A DNA stretch of 64,000 bases, from positions 4,464,001 to 4,528,000 of the forward strand of contig NZ_CP129613.1 in assembly GCF_030486405.1 (NCBI RefSeq). Reading direction: 5' to 3'. Of this stretch, positions 16,852 to 25,547 are shown one piece after another; within the stretch, counting starts at the first letter, position 1, and every line of letters starts with the position of its first letter. A model generated the notes under the pieces. The model was not told where the DNA came from. It saw nothing but the letters and a program-made list of their open reading frames with translations, and searched no databases. Origin of the DNA: Mycolicibacterium sp. HK-90. Lineage in GTDB: Bacteria; Actinomycetota; Actinomycetes; Mycobacteriales; Mycobacteriaceae. A program made the translations under genes and the position numbers.

Positions 16852-16906
16852 GACTCTGCGCTGAGGGCGCGAAAGTGCGAGTGCGCTGAGCCCTCACCGC
16901 AGACTC
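16852..16906. terminator. Hairpin between convergent genes
   Basis: Two 17-base arms (GACTCTGCGCTGAGGGC at 16852 and its near-complement ending CAGACTC at 16906) pair with two mismatches around a 21-base loop. It fills the gap between the rightward hydrolase and the leftward LLM gene, so it is probably a two-way terminator. Part of it resembles a sequence at 31301. Confidence 0.6.
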
Positions 16907-16912
16907 AAAGTG

Positions 16913-17830
16913 CTAGGCGGCGATCACCGACTTGCCGAATTTCTCGGTGGCCTCCAGCGCGTGCGCCAGGCTGTCCCCGGGCAGGGTGACGTGCAGCCAG
17001 GTCACTCCGAGTGCGGCGAGCTTCTCCACCCCGGCCAGATAGGCGTCGGCGTCGAATTGGTCATTACCGGGGTTACCGCCCTCGAAGTTGTTGAACACGA
17101 TGTCGATTCCGCCCGGATCGCGACCGCCCGCGTCCAACCGGCTCCGCAGGTCGTCGATCCCCGCGGCCAGTGCGTCGAGTGAGTCGATCGCCGCCGTGCC
17201 GGCGGTCTTGGCCAGCCCCGGCGGCGCGGCGAACGGGCACCAGCCGTCACCGTGCTTGGCGACCCGGGCCCGAGCCGCCGACGTGTTGCCACCGATCCAG
17301 ATCGGCGGGTGCGGGTCCGCGGCCGGGCGCGGATGCGCGGTGATACCGCGGGCGCTGAAGTGCTTACCCTCGAAGGCGTAGTCGTCATTCGTCCAGATGC
17401 CGCGAATGACCTCGAGTGCCTCGTCGAACAATTCGGCGCGCTCGTCGTAGGACACCCCCAGCGCGGCGAATTCCCGCTTGAGGTAACCCACTCCGACGGC
17501 CAGCGTGAACCGGCCGCCGGACAGCAGGTCCAGGGTGGCCCCGGACTTGGCCACCACGAAGGGGTTTCGATACGGCAGCACGACGATGTTGGGCACCAGC
17601 CGCAGCGTCGTGGTGTGCGCCGCGGCGAAGGCCATGGCCACGAACGGGTCCAAGGCGTCGTGGCCGCCGGCATCCAGCCAGCGCTGTGACGGCGCGGGAT
17701 GGTCGGTGAACCCGAATCCGTCGAAACCCGCCGCCTCGGCCGCAGCGGCCATCGTCGCAACTCCGCTGCCACTCACCAGATCCGGATGGTACGGATGGGT
17801 GTGCATCGGGTAGGTGATGCTGTAGCGCAC
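16913..17830 (-). CDS. LLM-class (F420-type) flavin-dependent oxidoreductase
   Basis: A 305-residue luciferase-like TIM-barrel protein. Family features are GFTDHPAPSQRW, LRLVPNIVVLPYRNP, KSGATLDLLSGGRF and PPIWIGGNTSAARARVAKHGDGWCPF. In mycobacteria most such proteins use F420, a few use FMN, and they oxidise or reduce alcohols, ketones or imines. It is the last gene of a leftward set (P450, ferredoxin, DUF1330 protein, this gene) with a 15-base gap before it. The substrate is unknown. Confidence 0.88.
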   Translation of the reverse strand: MRYSITYPMHTHPYHPDLVSGSGVATMAAAAEAAGFDGFGFTDHPAPSQRWLDAGGHDALDPFVAMAFAAAHTTTLRLVPNIVVLPYRNPFVVAKSGATLDLLSGGRFTLAVGVGYLKREFAALGVSYDERAELFDEALEVIRGIWTNDDYAFEGKHFSARGITAHPRPAADPHPPIWIGGNTSAARARVAKHGDGWCPFAAPPGLAKTAGTAAIDSLDALAAGIDDLRSRLDAGGRDPGGIDIVFNNFEGGNPGNDQFDADAYLAGVEKLAALGVTWLHVTLPGDSLAHALEATEKFGKSVIAA

Positions 17831-17845
17831 TGCGGCCGCTCCCGG

Positions 17846-18142
17846 TCAGGTGGGGAAGCCGGAAAGGATGACGCCGTTGCACTCGGCAGCGTCCTGGCGG
17901 ACCTTGGCCGCCGCCTGGTAGGCGTCCGAGTAGTACCAGTCGCGCGCGGCGTCGACGGATTCGAACTCCAGCACCACGGTTTGCGTTCCGTGCCAGGCGC
18001 CTTCGATCACCTCGGGCTTCTGGTCGACGGCCACGATGGTGGCGCCGCCCATCGCCTTCGAGGCCAGCTTGGCGTACTCGCCCATACCTGCGGGGTCCTT
18101 GATGTCCTCGGTGATGATCACGTAGCCCTTGGCCGCTGCCAT
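17846..18142 (-). CDS. DUF1330 small protein
   Basis: A 98-residue ferredoxin-fold (dimeric alpha/beta-barrel-like) protein. Hallmarks are AKGYVIITEDIKDP, FESVDAARDWYYSDAYQAAAKVR and a hydrophobic end. DUF1330 proteins are small cytoplasmic dimers of unknown role, often placed beside oxidative pathways. The ATG at 18142 is chosen over a TTG two codons upstream. It lies between a ferredoxin gene (15 bases before it) and the LLM gene. A role as a small isomerase or cyclase is possible by analogy with the fold, but is not shown here. Confidence 0.8.
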   Translation of the reverse strand: MAAAKGYVIITEDIKDPAGMGEYAKLASKAMGGATIVAVDQKPEVIEGAWHGTQTVVLEFESVDAARDWYYSDAYQAAAKVRQDAAECNGVILSGFPT

Positions 18143-18157
18143 ATCCAAAACCCGTCT

Positions 18158-18352
18158 CTAGTTGTCGATTTCGCTGATCGCCCGTTCCGGGCAGTTCTCT
18201 ATCGCCTCACGTGCCGCGTCTTCCAGGCCGGCCGGAACCTCTTCGGGATCGGCAACCGCCCACCCATCGTCTGACATCTCGAAGACCTCGGGGCACAGCG
18301 TCAGGCACATGCCGTGGCCGGCACAACGGTCCTCGTCAACCCTGACCCGCAT
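18158..18352 (-). CDS. Ferredoxin, P450 partner
   Basis: A 64-residue ferredoxin with DRCAGHGMCLTLCPEVF and NCPERAI. The variable position is His (CAGHGMC), a form common in mycobacterial P450 ferredoxins. A further Cys (LTLCPE) lies four residues after the second ligand. The ATG shares a base with the stop of the P450 upstream, so the two are co-translated. It would pass single electrons to that P450. No reductase is adjacent. Confidence 0.92.
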   Translation of the reverse strand: MRVRVDEDRCAGHGMCLTLCPEVFEMSDDGWAVADPEEVPAGLEDAAREAIENCPERAISEIDN

Positions 18353-19632
18353 CAGGTGTCGAACTCCAGGTGCAACTCCGTCAAGCCGCGCAGGATGAAG
18401 GTGGGAATGTAGTTGTAGCGCCGGTCGCCGTCCGAGCCGTGCCTGGCCTCGGAGATGCGGATGTCGGTGGTCCGGTCCAGCAATCGTTCGATACCGACCC
18501 GAGTTTCGGCGCGCGCCAGCGGAGCCCCCGGGCAGCTGTGGATGCCTCGACCGAAAGCCAGATGCTGGCGGGCGTTCTTGCGGGCGGGGTCGAACGTGTC
18601 GGGATCCTCGAACCGTCGCGGATCGCGGTTGGCCGCACCGTTGAGCACCATGACCGTGGTACCGGCATTCAGCTCGGTCTCACCGATGGTCACCGGGCAG
18701 CGCGACAGCCGGAAGTCACCCTTGACCGGGCTCTCGATTCGCAGGGCCTCTTCGATGAAGTTCGGGATGAGGCTGCGATCGTCACGCAACCGCTGCTGGA
18801 TCTCGGGTTGCTCCCCGAGCACTTTCAGCGCGGTGCTGAGCAGACGCACCGTGGTCTCCTGGCCGGCCGAGAAGACATTGGTCGCCACCCGCGCGACATC
18901 GCCGACGTCCGGAATGCTGCCGTCCGGGAAGGTGGCCAACGCCAAGCCGGTGAGGACGTCGTCACGCGGGTTGGCCCGGCGATCGGCGGTGTAGTCGGCG
19001 AACTGGCCGTAGAGGAACTCCAGCGGGCTGTGTGACAGCGATTCCTTACTGGTGCTGCCGATTCCGCCACCGGAATGCTGCTTGATGCCGTCGACGAAGG
19101 CTTCACGGTCCTCATCCGGAATACCGAGCAGATCGGCGATCACCAGCAGCGTGAACGGGCCGGCGAAGCCCTTGATGAACTCTCCCCCACCCGGTGCCAG
19201 GTAGCTGTCGAGCACCTCGTCGGCCAGCTGCCACATCGCGTCCTCGTTCTCCTTGAGGCGCTTGGGCGTGATCAGCCGCATCAACAGCGAGCGGTGGTCG
19301 GTGTGGGTCGGCGGATCCAGCGTGGGCAGCTGATCACTGAAGGGCAGCTCGTTCCGGTGCTTGTCGATGAGCGCGGTGACTTCCTCGGCGCTGCGCCCCT
19401 CCAACGGCACCGGGAACCCGGGGAACGGGCCGGTGACCGACAGGCACGACGAGAAGGTCTCCTCGTCGTTGTAGACCTGCACGGCTTCTTCCCAGCCGGT
19501 CACCATCGTCACGTTGTAGTGGTCTTCGCGGCTTACCGGGCACTTGTTCCGCAGGGCCTCGAAGAACGGATACGGATCATCGACCAATCGTTCATCGCGG
19601 AAAAAATCGATACCGGTTGGGTCGATCGCCAT
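18352..19632 (-). CDS. Cytochrome P450
   Basis: A 426-residue P450. The heme ligand is C367 in FGRGIHSCPGAPLAR, the I-helix motif is SAGQETT, and the K-helix is EEALR. The ATG at 19632 is chosen because GGGAG lies six bases before it; an earlier start would run into the promoter. It shares a base with the next ferredoxin. The SAGQETT and HSCPGAPL patterns are like those of actinobacterial P450s acting on terpenoid or fatty substrates, but the subfamily is not assigned. The upstream gap to the divergent TetR carries operator-like palindromes. Confidence 0.92.
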   Translation of the reverse strand: MAIDPTGIDFFRDERLVDDPYPFFEALRNKCPVSREDHYNVTMVTGWEEAVQVYNDEETFSSCLSVTGPFPGFPVPLEGRSAEEVTALIDKHRNELPFSDQLPTLDPPTHTDHRSLLMRLITPKRLKENEDAMWQLADEVLDSYLAPGGGEFIKGFAGPFTLLVIADLLGIPDEDREAFVDGIKQHSGGGIGSTSKESLSHSPLEFLYGQFADYTADRRANPRDDVLTGLALATFPDGSIPDVGDVARVATNVFSAGQETTVRLLSTALKVLGEQPEIQQRLRDDRSLIPNFIEEALRIESPVKGDFRLSRCPVTIGETELNAGTTVMVLNGAANRDPRRFEDPDTFDPARKNARQHLAFGRGIHSCPGAPLARAETRVGIERLLDRTTDIRISEARHGSDGDRRYNYIPTFILRGLTELHLEFDT

Positions 19633-19750
19633 ATGCTGCTCCCGTTCCAGCCGCACGTATGAGAATGCGGCTCTCATCTCTGAATAGTAGGTTTCCACAG
19701 CCCCGGGTGCCCGTCAACGTCGGACCCCTGTCCATCTGCAACAAGCAGCA

Positions 19751-19763
19751 AGAATAGGATTCT
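19751..19763. promoter_or_regulatory. Operator-like palindrome between P450 and TetR genes
   Basis: AGAAT-AGG-ATTCT is a perfect 5-3-5 palindrome in the 257-base space between the leftward P450 and the rightward TetR gene. A looser relative, ATGAGAAT-GCG-GCTCTCAT, lies at 19659-19677 close to the P450 start. Both match the GAGAA-N5-TTCTC pattern seen elsewhere in the window. Confidence 0.6.
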
Positions 19764-19889
19764 CGCTCTTTTTTGACCCGCCTTTGCCCTCCCGCGCCCG
19801 GAGCGCCTCGCGACGAAGCGTGCACGGCGCCCTAGTTAGACAGACGTCAACTATTCTCAACCGGCGAATCCGCTGTTAAGGTGCGAAAC

Positions 19890-20546
19890 ATGCCCAGAGA
19901 AACCGTGGCGAAGACGGCTGACAACAGTCAACGTCGCGCCTCGTTTCAGCGGGCCCGGTCGCACCGGACCAAACGGGACCTGGTGCAGGCCGCAATGGCG
20001 CTGTGGCGCACCAACGGCTACGCCAAGACCACGGTTGCCGACATCTGCCGGGCCGCCGGGGTGTCCCGGGCGCTGTTCTACTTCTATTTCTCCGCCAAAG
20101 AGGACGTGCTGTTCGAGGTCGGACTGACCTCCACGCGGCTGGCCCAGAAGCGGATCAAGGCACTGCTGGACGGCGACTACGACCTGATGGCAGTCATCAC
20201 CGAGGCGCTGCACAGCCTGGAACGGTCGATGGCCCGCAATCCTCCCGATCTGATCGTCGAGACGATCCTCGAGGGGTACCGCCATGAACACCGCATCCTG
20301 GCCGGCGAGGTCGACTCGGATGCGCAGGACGCCGACATGTTCGGCGAGTTGTTCACCAGGGCCCAGGCCGACGGCAAACTCGGCACGCACGTCGACGTGG
20401 CCCACCTGTCCCGGCTGGCGCAGATCCTGGTCAGCGAAGGCGTCCGGCACTGGGCCGGCGGCAGTTTCGGCGACCGGCCGTTCACCGAGCTCGTCGCACG
20501 TGACATCGGCGCGATGATCACCGGCTTCAACACCCCCAACAACTAG
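19890..20546 (+). CDS. TetR-family transcriptional regulator
   Basis: A 218-residue TetR repressor-like protein. The helix-turn-helix is at about residues 45-75 (TTVADICRAAGVSRALFYFYF), followed by a helical ligand domain. The ATG at 19890 has AAGG eight bases upstream; a GTG three codons earlier is possible. It opens a rightward operon with an acyl-CoA dehydrogenase, a kinase and a quinone oxidoreductase, and it faces the P450 operon. It is a candidate reader of the palindrome at 19751 and could control both directions. Confidence 0.9.
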   Translation: MPRETVAKTADNSQRRASFQRARSHRTKRDLVQAAMALWRTNGYAKTTVADICRAAGVSRALFYFYFSAKEDVLFEVGLTSTRLAQKRIKALLDGDYDLMAVITEALHSLERSMARNPPDLIVETILEGYRHEHRILAGEVDSDAQDADMFGELFTRAQADGKLGTHVDVAHLSRLAQILVSEGVRHWAGGSFGDRPFTELVARDIGAMITGFNTPNN

Positions 20547-20561
20547 ATCGGAGGATCCCCG

Positions 20562-21863
20562 ATGGCGTGGGATTTCGAGACCGACCCCCAATATCAGGAA
20601 TTACTGGACTGGGCCGACGAGTTCGTCACCGAACAGGTGGAGCCACTCGACCTGGCCTGGCCGCACCTGCAGTTCACCAAGCTGGAGGGCAAGCGCCGCG
20701 AGGCGATCGACCCGCTCAAGGCGCAGGTGCGCGAGAAGGGCCTCTGGGCAACACATCTCGGCCCAGAACTCGGTGGGCAAGGCTACGGACAGCTCAAGCT
20801 GGCGCTGCTCAACGAGATCCTCGGCCGCTCCCAGTGGGCGCCGATCGTGTTCGGCTGCCAGGCTCCCGACACCGGAAATGCCGAGATCATCGCGCATTAC
20901 GGCACAGAGGAGCAGAAGAAGCGCTACCTGCACCCGCTGCTCGAGGGCGAACTGTTCTCCTGCTATTCGATGACCGAACCGCATGCCGGTGCGGACCCGA
21001 CCCTGTTCACCACCAGCGCGGTACGCGACGGGGACGACTGGGTGATAAACGGCTGGAAGTTCTTCTCCTCCAACGCCGCCACCGCGTCCTTCCTGATCGT
21101 CATGGTGGTCACCAATCCCGAAGTCAGCGCCTACCAGGGCATGTCGATGTTCCTGGTGCCCACCGACACCCCCGGCGTCAAGATCGTCCGCAACGTCGGG
21201 CTGTACGGCGAGCGCGACAACGAGGGCAGCCATGCCTTGATCCACTATGACAATGTCCGGGTGCCGGCCGAGGCCCTCCTGGGCGGCGAGGGCCAAGCCT
21301 TCGTGATCGCCCAGACCCGATTGGGCGGCGGCCGGATTCACCACGCGATGCGCACCATCGGCCTGGCCCAGAAGGCGCTGGACATGATGTGCGAACGCGC
21401 GCTGAGCCGCGAGACCCAGGGCAGCCGGCTGTCCGACAAACAATTCGTCCAGGGCTACATCGCCGATTCGTACGCCCAGCTACTGCAGTTCCGGCTGATG
21501 GTGCTCTACACGGCGTGGGAGATCGACAAGTACAACGACTACAAGAAGGTCCGCAAGGACATCGCCGCGGTCAAGGTGGCGATGCCCACCGTTCTGCACG
21601 ACATCGCCTGGCGGGCAATGCAGGTTCACGGCGCGCTCGGCGTCACCAACGAGATGCCGTTCCTCGGCATGGTCACCGGCGCCGCGGTGATGGGACTGGC
21701 CGACGGCCCGACCGAGGTGCACAAGACGACGGTCGCCCGGCAGGTGCTGCGCGACTACCAACCGACGACCGACACCTGGCCCACCGAGTGGATCCCGCGC
21801 AAGCGCGAGGCCGCGAAGGCGAAGTTCGCCGAATTCCTGGAGGCCGAGGTGGGCAACCTGTGA
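20562..21863 (+). CDS. Acyl-CoA dehydrogenase, ACAD10/11-like
   Basis: A 433-residue acyl-CoA dehydrogenase. It shows SMTEPHAGADPTLF, WVINGWKFFSSNA, and near the end QVHGALGVTNEMPFLGM and GLADGPTEVHKTTVAR. The DGPxEVHK ending is typical of the ACAD10/11 branch, not of classical fatty-acid enzymes. Its stop overlaps the start of an aminoglycoside-phosphotransferase-like kinase. In animal ACAD10/11 these two activities are fused, and in the Pseudomonas levulinate pathway they are separate. That chemistry phosphorylates a 4-hydroxyacyl-CoA and then eliminates phosphate. A similar role here is an inference from the pairing. GGAGG precedes the ATG. Confidence 0.9.
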   Translation: MAWDFETDPQYQELLDWADEFVTEQVEPLDLAWPHLQFTKLEGKRREAIDPLKAQVREKGLWATHLGPELGGQGYGQLKLALLNEILGRSQWAPIVFGCQAPDTGNAEIIAHYGTEEQKKRYLHPLLEGELFSCYSMTEPHAGADPTLFTTSAVRDGDDWVINGWKFFSSNAATASFLIVMVVTNPEVSAYQGMSMFLVPTDTPGVKIVRNVGLYGERDNEGSHALIHYDNVRVPAEALLGGEGQAFVIAQTRLGGGRIHHAMRTIGLAQKALDMMCERALSRETQGSRLSDKQFVQGYIADSYAQLLQFRLMVLYTAWEIDKYNDYKKVRKDIAAVKVAMPTVLHDIAWRAMQVHGALGVTNEMPFLGMVTGAAVMGLADGPTEVHKTTVARQVLRDYQPTTDTWPTEWIPRKREAAKAKFAEFLEAEVGNL

Positions 21864-22897
21864 CGCAATCCGTGAGCGAGATCGACACTGCGCGGCTTGC
21901 CGATTGGATGGACAACGCCGGGCTGCCGGGCAAAGGTGAGCCGCTTGAGGCCCGCTTCCTGTCCGGCGGCACCCAGAACGTCATCTACGAGCTCCGCCGC
22001 GGCGACCACACCTGTGTCCTGCGCATGCCGCCGCCCGGCGCCCCGCCGGATCGGGACAAGGGCATCCTGCGGGAATGGCGAATCATCGAAGCGCTCGACG
22101 GCACCGACGTGCCGCATACCGCCGCGGTCGGTGTGTGCGCGGATCCCGAGGTGCTGGGCCGGCCGTTCTATCTGATGGGCTTCGTCGACGGCTGGTCCCC
22201 GATGGACACCCATGGCCGCTGGCCCGAACCGTTCAACTCCGACCCGAGCGCCCGGCCCGGGCTGAGTTATCAACTGGCGGAAGGTATTGCACTGCTGTCC
22301 AAGGTGGACTGGCGGGCGAAAGGGCTGGCGGATCTGGGTCGGCCCGACGGTTTCCACGAACGCCAGGTCGACCGCTGGATCGGTTTCCTCGACCGGATCA
22401 AGAACCGTGAACTACCCGGGTTGGAAGTGGCCACCGACTGGCTGCGGGCCCACCAGCCGCTCGATTTCATTCCCGGCCTGATGCACGGCGACTACCAGTT
22501 CGCCAATGTCATGTACCGCCATGGTGCCCCGGCCACGATGGCCGCGATCGTGGACTGGGAGATGGGCACCGTCGGCGACCCGAAGCTGGACCTGGCCTGG
22601 ATGGTGCAGAGCTGGCCGGCCGATACGGACAATCCGGCGCCGTCCGAGATGGGCTATGTCGACATGCGCGGGATGCCGTCTCGTGACGACGTCGTCGCGC
22701 ACTACGCGAAGGTCTCCGGCCGCCAGGTCGACGACCTGGACTACTACCTGGTGCTGGCGAAGTGGAAGCTGGCGATCGTGCTGGAGCAGGGTTTTCAGCG
22801 GGCCGGCAACGACGAGAAGCTGCTCGCCTTCGGACCGGTGGTCACCGAGCTGATGCGATCTGCCGCCGAACTCGCCGAATCCACCGACTACCGGTGA
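21860..22897 (+). CDS. Phosphotransferase (APH fold), partner of the acyl-CoA dehydrogenase
   Basis: A 345-residue kinase of the aminoglycoside phosphotransferase fold. Kinase residues are intact: the catalytic loop LMHGDYQFANVM (D211, N216) and metal-binding D232 in IVDWEMGTVGDP. The N-terminal lobe has SGGTQNVIYEL, a nucleotide-loop motif typical of the ACAD10/11-like branch. It starts at GTG 21860 inside the dehydrogenase stop and ends overlapping the quinone oxidoreductase start. The expected substrate is a hydroxyacyl-CoA, not an antibiotic, judging from the gene pairing. Confidence 0.88.
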   Translation: MTQSVSEIDTARLADWMDNAGLPGKGEPLEARFLSGGTQNVIYELRRGDHTCVLRMPPPGAPPDRDKGILREWRIIEALDGTDVPHTAAVGVCADPEVLGRPFYLMGFVDGWSPMDTHGRWPEPFNSDPSARPGLSYQLAEGIALLSKVDWRAKGLADLGRPDGFHERQVDRWIGFLDRIKNRELPGLEVATDWLRAHQPLDFIPGLMHGDYQFANVMYRHGAPATMAAIVDWEMGTVGDPKLDLAWMVQSWPADTDNPAPSEMGYVDMRGMPSRDDVVAHYAKVSGRQVDDLDYYLVLAKWKLAIVLEQGFQRAGNDEKLLAFGPVVTELMRSAAELAESTDYR

Positions 22898-23895
22898 GAG
22901 CAGCGGTCTGTCCGGAGTACGGGCCACCGGACGTGGTTCGCGTCGAGGAGATCCCCACTCCCCCGATCGCTGCCGGCCACGTACGGGTCGAGGTGGGCGC
23001 CGCCGCCGTCAACTTTCCCGACGTACTGCTGGTCGCCGACAAGTATCAGATCCACGTGCCGGTGCCGTTCGTCCCAGGCAGCGAGTTCGCCGGGGTGGTG
23101 ACCGAAGTAGCGTCTGGTGTGGACGATTTCGTCGTCGGCGATCGAGTGACGGGGGCCGGGTTGTTCGGTGCGTTCGCCGAGCAGGTGTGCGTTCCGGCGG
23201 CCGGTCTGGCCGGGATCCCCGACGGCATGGACGACCGCACGGCGGCAGCCTTCGGAGTCGCCCACCGCACCGCCTATCACACGCTGCGCTCGGTGGCCCA
23301 GATCCAGGCCGGCGACGACGTCGTCGTGCTGGGCGCCGGCGGTGGGGTCGGTTTGGCCGCCGTGCAACTCGGGGCCGCGCTCGGCGCGCGCGTCACCGCG
23401 GTCGCCTCGTCCGACGAGAAGCTCGCTGCGGCAGCCCAATACGGTGCCGCCGTCCTCGTGAACCACGTTGCCGGGGACCTGCGGACAGCGCTGCGGGAGG
23501 CGCTGCCGGACGGCGCGCATGCCGTGCTCGACCCGGTCGGCGGAGACCTGTCCGAGCCCGCCCTGCGGGCACTGCGCCGAGGTGGCCGGTTCGTGACTAT
23601 CGGCTATGCGTCCGGCGAGATCCCTCGCATCCCACTGAACCTGGTGCTGGTCAAAGGGATTCACGTGCTGGGCTTTCAGTTCCAGGACGTCGATCCGGCC
23701 GAGTTCGCCCGCAACGAAGCCGAACTCCGTGAGTTGTCGGCCTCCGGCGCGGTCGAGCCGCACATCGGGGCGGTCTACCCGCTGGACCAGGCATCGGCCG
23801 CGTTACGGCAGGTCGCAGAAGGACGCGCCGTGGGCAAGGTCGTGATCGAGCTCAGGACTCCTTCGGCGGGTAGAAGTACTCCCGCCAGGCCGTGA
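22894..23895 (+). CDS. NADPH:quinone oxidoreductase-like, zinc-free MDR enzyme
   Basis: A 333-residue medium-chain reductase. The nucleotide motif is LGAGGGVGLAAVQLG near residue 150, and the N-terminal PGSEFAGVVTEVASGV is typical. Zinc-ligand cysteines are absent, as in the quinone oxidoreductase/enoyl reductase branch. It starts at GTG 22894 within the kinase stop. It could reduce an enone or enoyl intermediate with NADPH. Its last 44 bases overlap the 3' end of the convergent epoxide-hydrolase-like gene, so the two transcripts are antisense there. Confidence 0.9.
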   Translation: MRAAVCPEYGPPDVVRVEEIPTPPIAAGHVRVEVGAAAVNFPDVLLVADKYQIHVPVPFVPGSEFAGVVTEVASGVDDFVVGDRVTGAGLFGAFAEQVCVPAAGLAGIPDGMDDRTAAAFGVAHRTAYHTLRSVAQIQAGDDVVVLGAGGGVGLAAVQLGAALGARVTAVASSDEKLAAAAQYGAAVLVNHVAGDLRTALREALPDGAHAVLDPVGGDLSEPALRALRRGGRFVTIGYASGEIPRIPLNLVLVKGIHVLGFQFQDVDPAEFARNEAELRELSASGAVEPHIGAVYPLDQASAALRQVAEGRAVGKVVIELRTPSAGRSTPARP

Positions 23896-24208
23896 TTTTC
23901 TCGTCTCGCACCTCGTAAGCGCCCATCACCGGCCAGCTCATCTGCTTGCCATCCACGATCCAGTGGTCACGTCGTTCCATCAGCACGACCTCTCCGTCCG
24001 TGGCGAGGTACCGGATTTCGAGGTCGACACATTTCCCGCCCGCGAAGAAGACCTTCATCATCTCGTGGATGGCCTCACGGCCGGCGAGCTTCGGCCAATC
24101 CGGCCCGATGTCGAAGGTGGCGTCATCGGCGAAGTGGCTCATGACTTCGTCGACGTCGTTGCTCCCCCACGCCGCGATCTCGGCGCGCACGATCTCCTCA
24201 GCGGTCAT
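23852..24208 (-). CDS. Limonene-1,2-epoxide hydrolase-like (NTF2-fold) protein
   Basis: A 118-residue cone-shaped NTF2-fold protein. It resembles limonene epoxide hydrolases in LMERRDHWIVDGK, WPVMGAYEVRDEKITAWREYF. The catalytic set in that family is Asp-Arg-Asp. R80 and D81 fit the Arg-x-Asp pair, but the second Asp (WRDYF in relatives) is Glu110 here. The ATG at 24208 is preferred over one four codons upstream because GGGAAG precedes it. It lies divergent to a P450, so opening an epoxide made by that P450 is plausible. Confidence 0.8.
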   Translation of the reverse strand: MTAEEIVRAEIAAWGSNDVDEVMSHFADDATFDIGPDWPKLAGREAIHEMMKVFFAGGKCVDLEIRYLATDGEVVLMERRDHWIVDGKQMSWPVMGAYEVRDEKITAWREYFYPPKES

Positions 24209-24280
24209 CACTCTTCCCATCGGTCCATAGCGACACTTATTTACACTTTAACGACCAACTGTAATGATGGTCTGATCCTG

Positions 24281-24296
24281 CTAAGCAAGTGCTCAG
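24281..24296. promoter_or_regulatory. Operator-like palindrome before a P450
   Basis: CTAAGCAAGTGCTCAG pairs at 12 of 16 positions (CT-AGCA..TGCT-AG). It lies 64 bases before the P450 ATG in the divergent gap with the epoxide-hydrolase-like gene. AGCA..TGCT palindromes are common targets of TetR-type regulators of lipid genes in mycobacteria. The regulator is unknown. Confidence 0.45.
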
Positions 24297-24359
24297 GAGA
24301 ACCGGGCCCCAGCTGAACCCAGCCCGCTTCAGCACTCCCGCTACCCCGATGGAGGCCTC

Positions 24360-25547
24360 ATGACAGTGCCCACCGCACCAGCCGAACCAGATCTGTATTA
24401 CGACCCGTACAGCGTCGAGCTCAACATGGACCCCTATTCGGTGTTCGCCCGAATCAGGGAAGAGGCCCCGCTGTACTACAACGAGCAGCACGACTTCTAC
24501 GCGCTGAGTCGATACGACGACGTGAACAAGGCCGTCATCGACCACGAGACGTTCATCTCCGGTCGCGGGGCCCTACTCGAGATCATCAAGTCCGGCATGG
24601 AAATCCCTCCGGGCACACTGATTTTCGAGGATCCGCCGATCCACAACATCCACCGCAATCTGCTGTCCCGGGTCTTCACCCCACGCAAGGTGCTGGCACT
24701 GGAACCACAGATCCGGGAGTTCACCGCGCGCTGCCTCGATCCGCTCGTCGGCGCCGAACGGTTCGACTTCGTCAACGACCTCGGCGAGCAGATGCCGATG
24801 CGGGTGATCGGCATGCTGCTCGGCATTCCCGAGGATCGCCAACGTGCCATCACCGACCACGGCGAAGAGACCCTGCAAGGGCAGACGGTCGACGCATTGG
24901 CCACCGGCGAGGTGTTCGCCGAGTTCATCGACTGGCGTACCGAGCACCCGTCCGACGACATCATGACCGATCTGCTCAACGCCGAGTTCGAGGATGAGAC
25001 CGGCACCGTGCGCACGCTGCGCCGCGACGAGCTGCTGCTGTACCTGACGGTCATCGCGACCGCCGGCTCCGAAACCACGACGCGACTCATCGGCTGGGCC
25101 GGTAAGACCCTGGCCGACGTCCCGGATCAACGCCGCGAGCTGGTTCAAAACCCTGAGCTCATCCCCCAGGCGATCGAGGAGATCCTGCGCTGGGAGCCGC
25201 CGGCCCTGCAGATCGCCCGCTACGTCACCCGCGATGTCGAATACTACGGCCAGACGGTGCCGGAGGGGTCGGCGATGCTGATGCTCGTCGGAGCGGCGAA
25301 CCGCGACCACCGCAGGTTTGCGCCCGACGGCGACGTCTTCGACATTCACCGGGAACAGAAGTCACACATGACGTTCGGGGCGGGCACCCACTTCTGCATG
25401 GGCAACGCGCTGGCCCGGCTGGAAGGGCGCATCGCCTTGGAGGAGATCCTCAAGCGCTTCCCGGAGTGGGAGGTCGACTGGGCCAACGCCAAACCGTCGG
25501 AAACCGCCGCGGTGCGGGGCTGGTCGGCCATGCCCACCTTCGTGTGA
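24360..25547 (+). CDS. Cytochrome P450
   Basis: A 395-residue P450. The heme ligand is C346 in FGAGTHFCMGNALAR, the I-helix motif is ATAGSETT, and the K-helix is EEILR. It is fairly similar in its N-terminal part to the P450 at 14.7 kb (PLYYNE..DFYALSRYDDV), so the two are probably related duplicates. Unlike the other three P450s here it has no ferredoxin beside it and must borrow one. The divergent neighbour is an epoxide-hydrolase-like protein. A hairpin follows the stop. Confidence 0.92.
   Translation: MTVPTAPAEPDLYYDPYSVELNMDPYSVFARIREEAPLYYNEQHDFYALSRYDDVNKAVIDHETFISGRGALLEIIKSGMEIPPGTLIFEDPPIHNIHRNLLSRVFTPRKVLALEPQIREFTARCLDPLVGAERFDFVNDLGEQMPMRVIGMLLGIPEDRQRAITDHGEETLQGQTVDALATGEVFAEFIDWRTEHPSDDIMTDLLNAEFEDETGTVRTLRRDELLLYLTVIATAGSETTTRLIGWAGKTLADVPDQRRELVQNPELIPQAIEEILRWEPPALQIARYVTRDVEYYGQTVPEGSAMLMLVGAANRDHRRFAPDGDVFDIHREQKSHMTFGAGTHFCMGNALARLEGRIALEEILKRFPEWEVDWANAKPSETAAVRGWSAMPTFV

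Noticed and set aside
21860..22897. Aminoglycoside resistance gene
   Set aside because: The kinase fold is shared, but the overlap with an ACAD10/11-like dehydrogenase and the N-terminal motif point to acyl-CoA metabolism.
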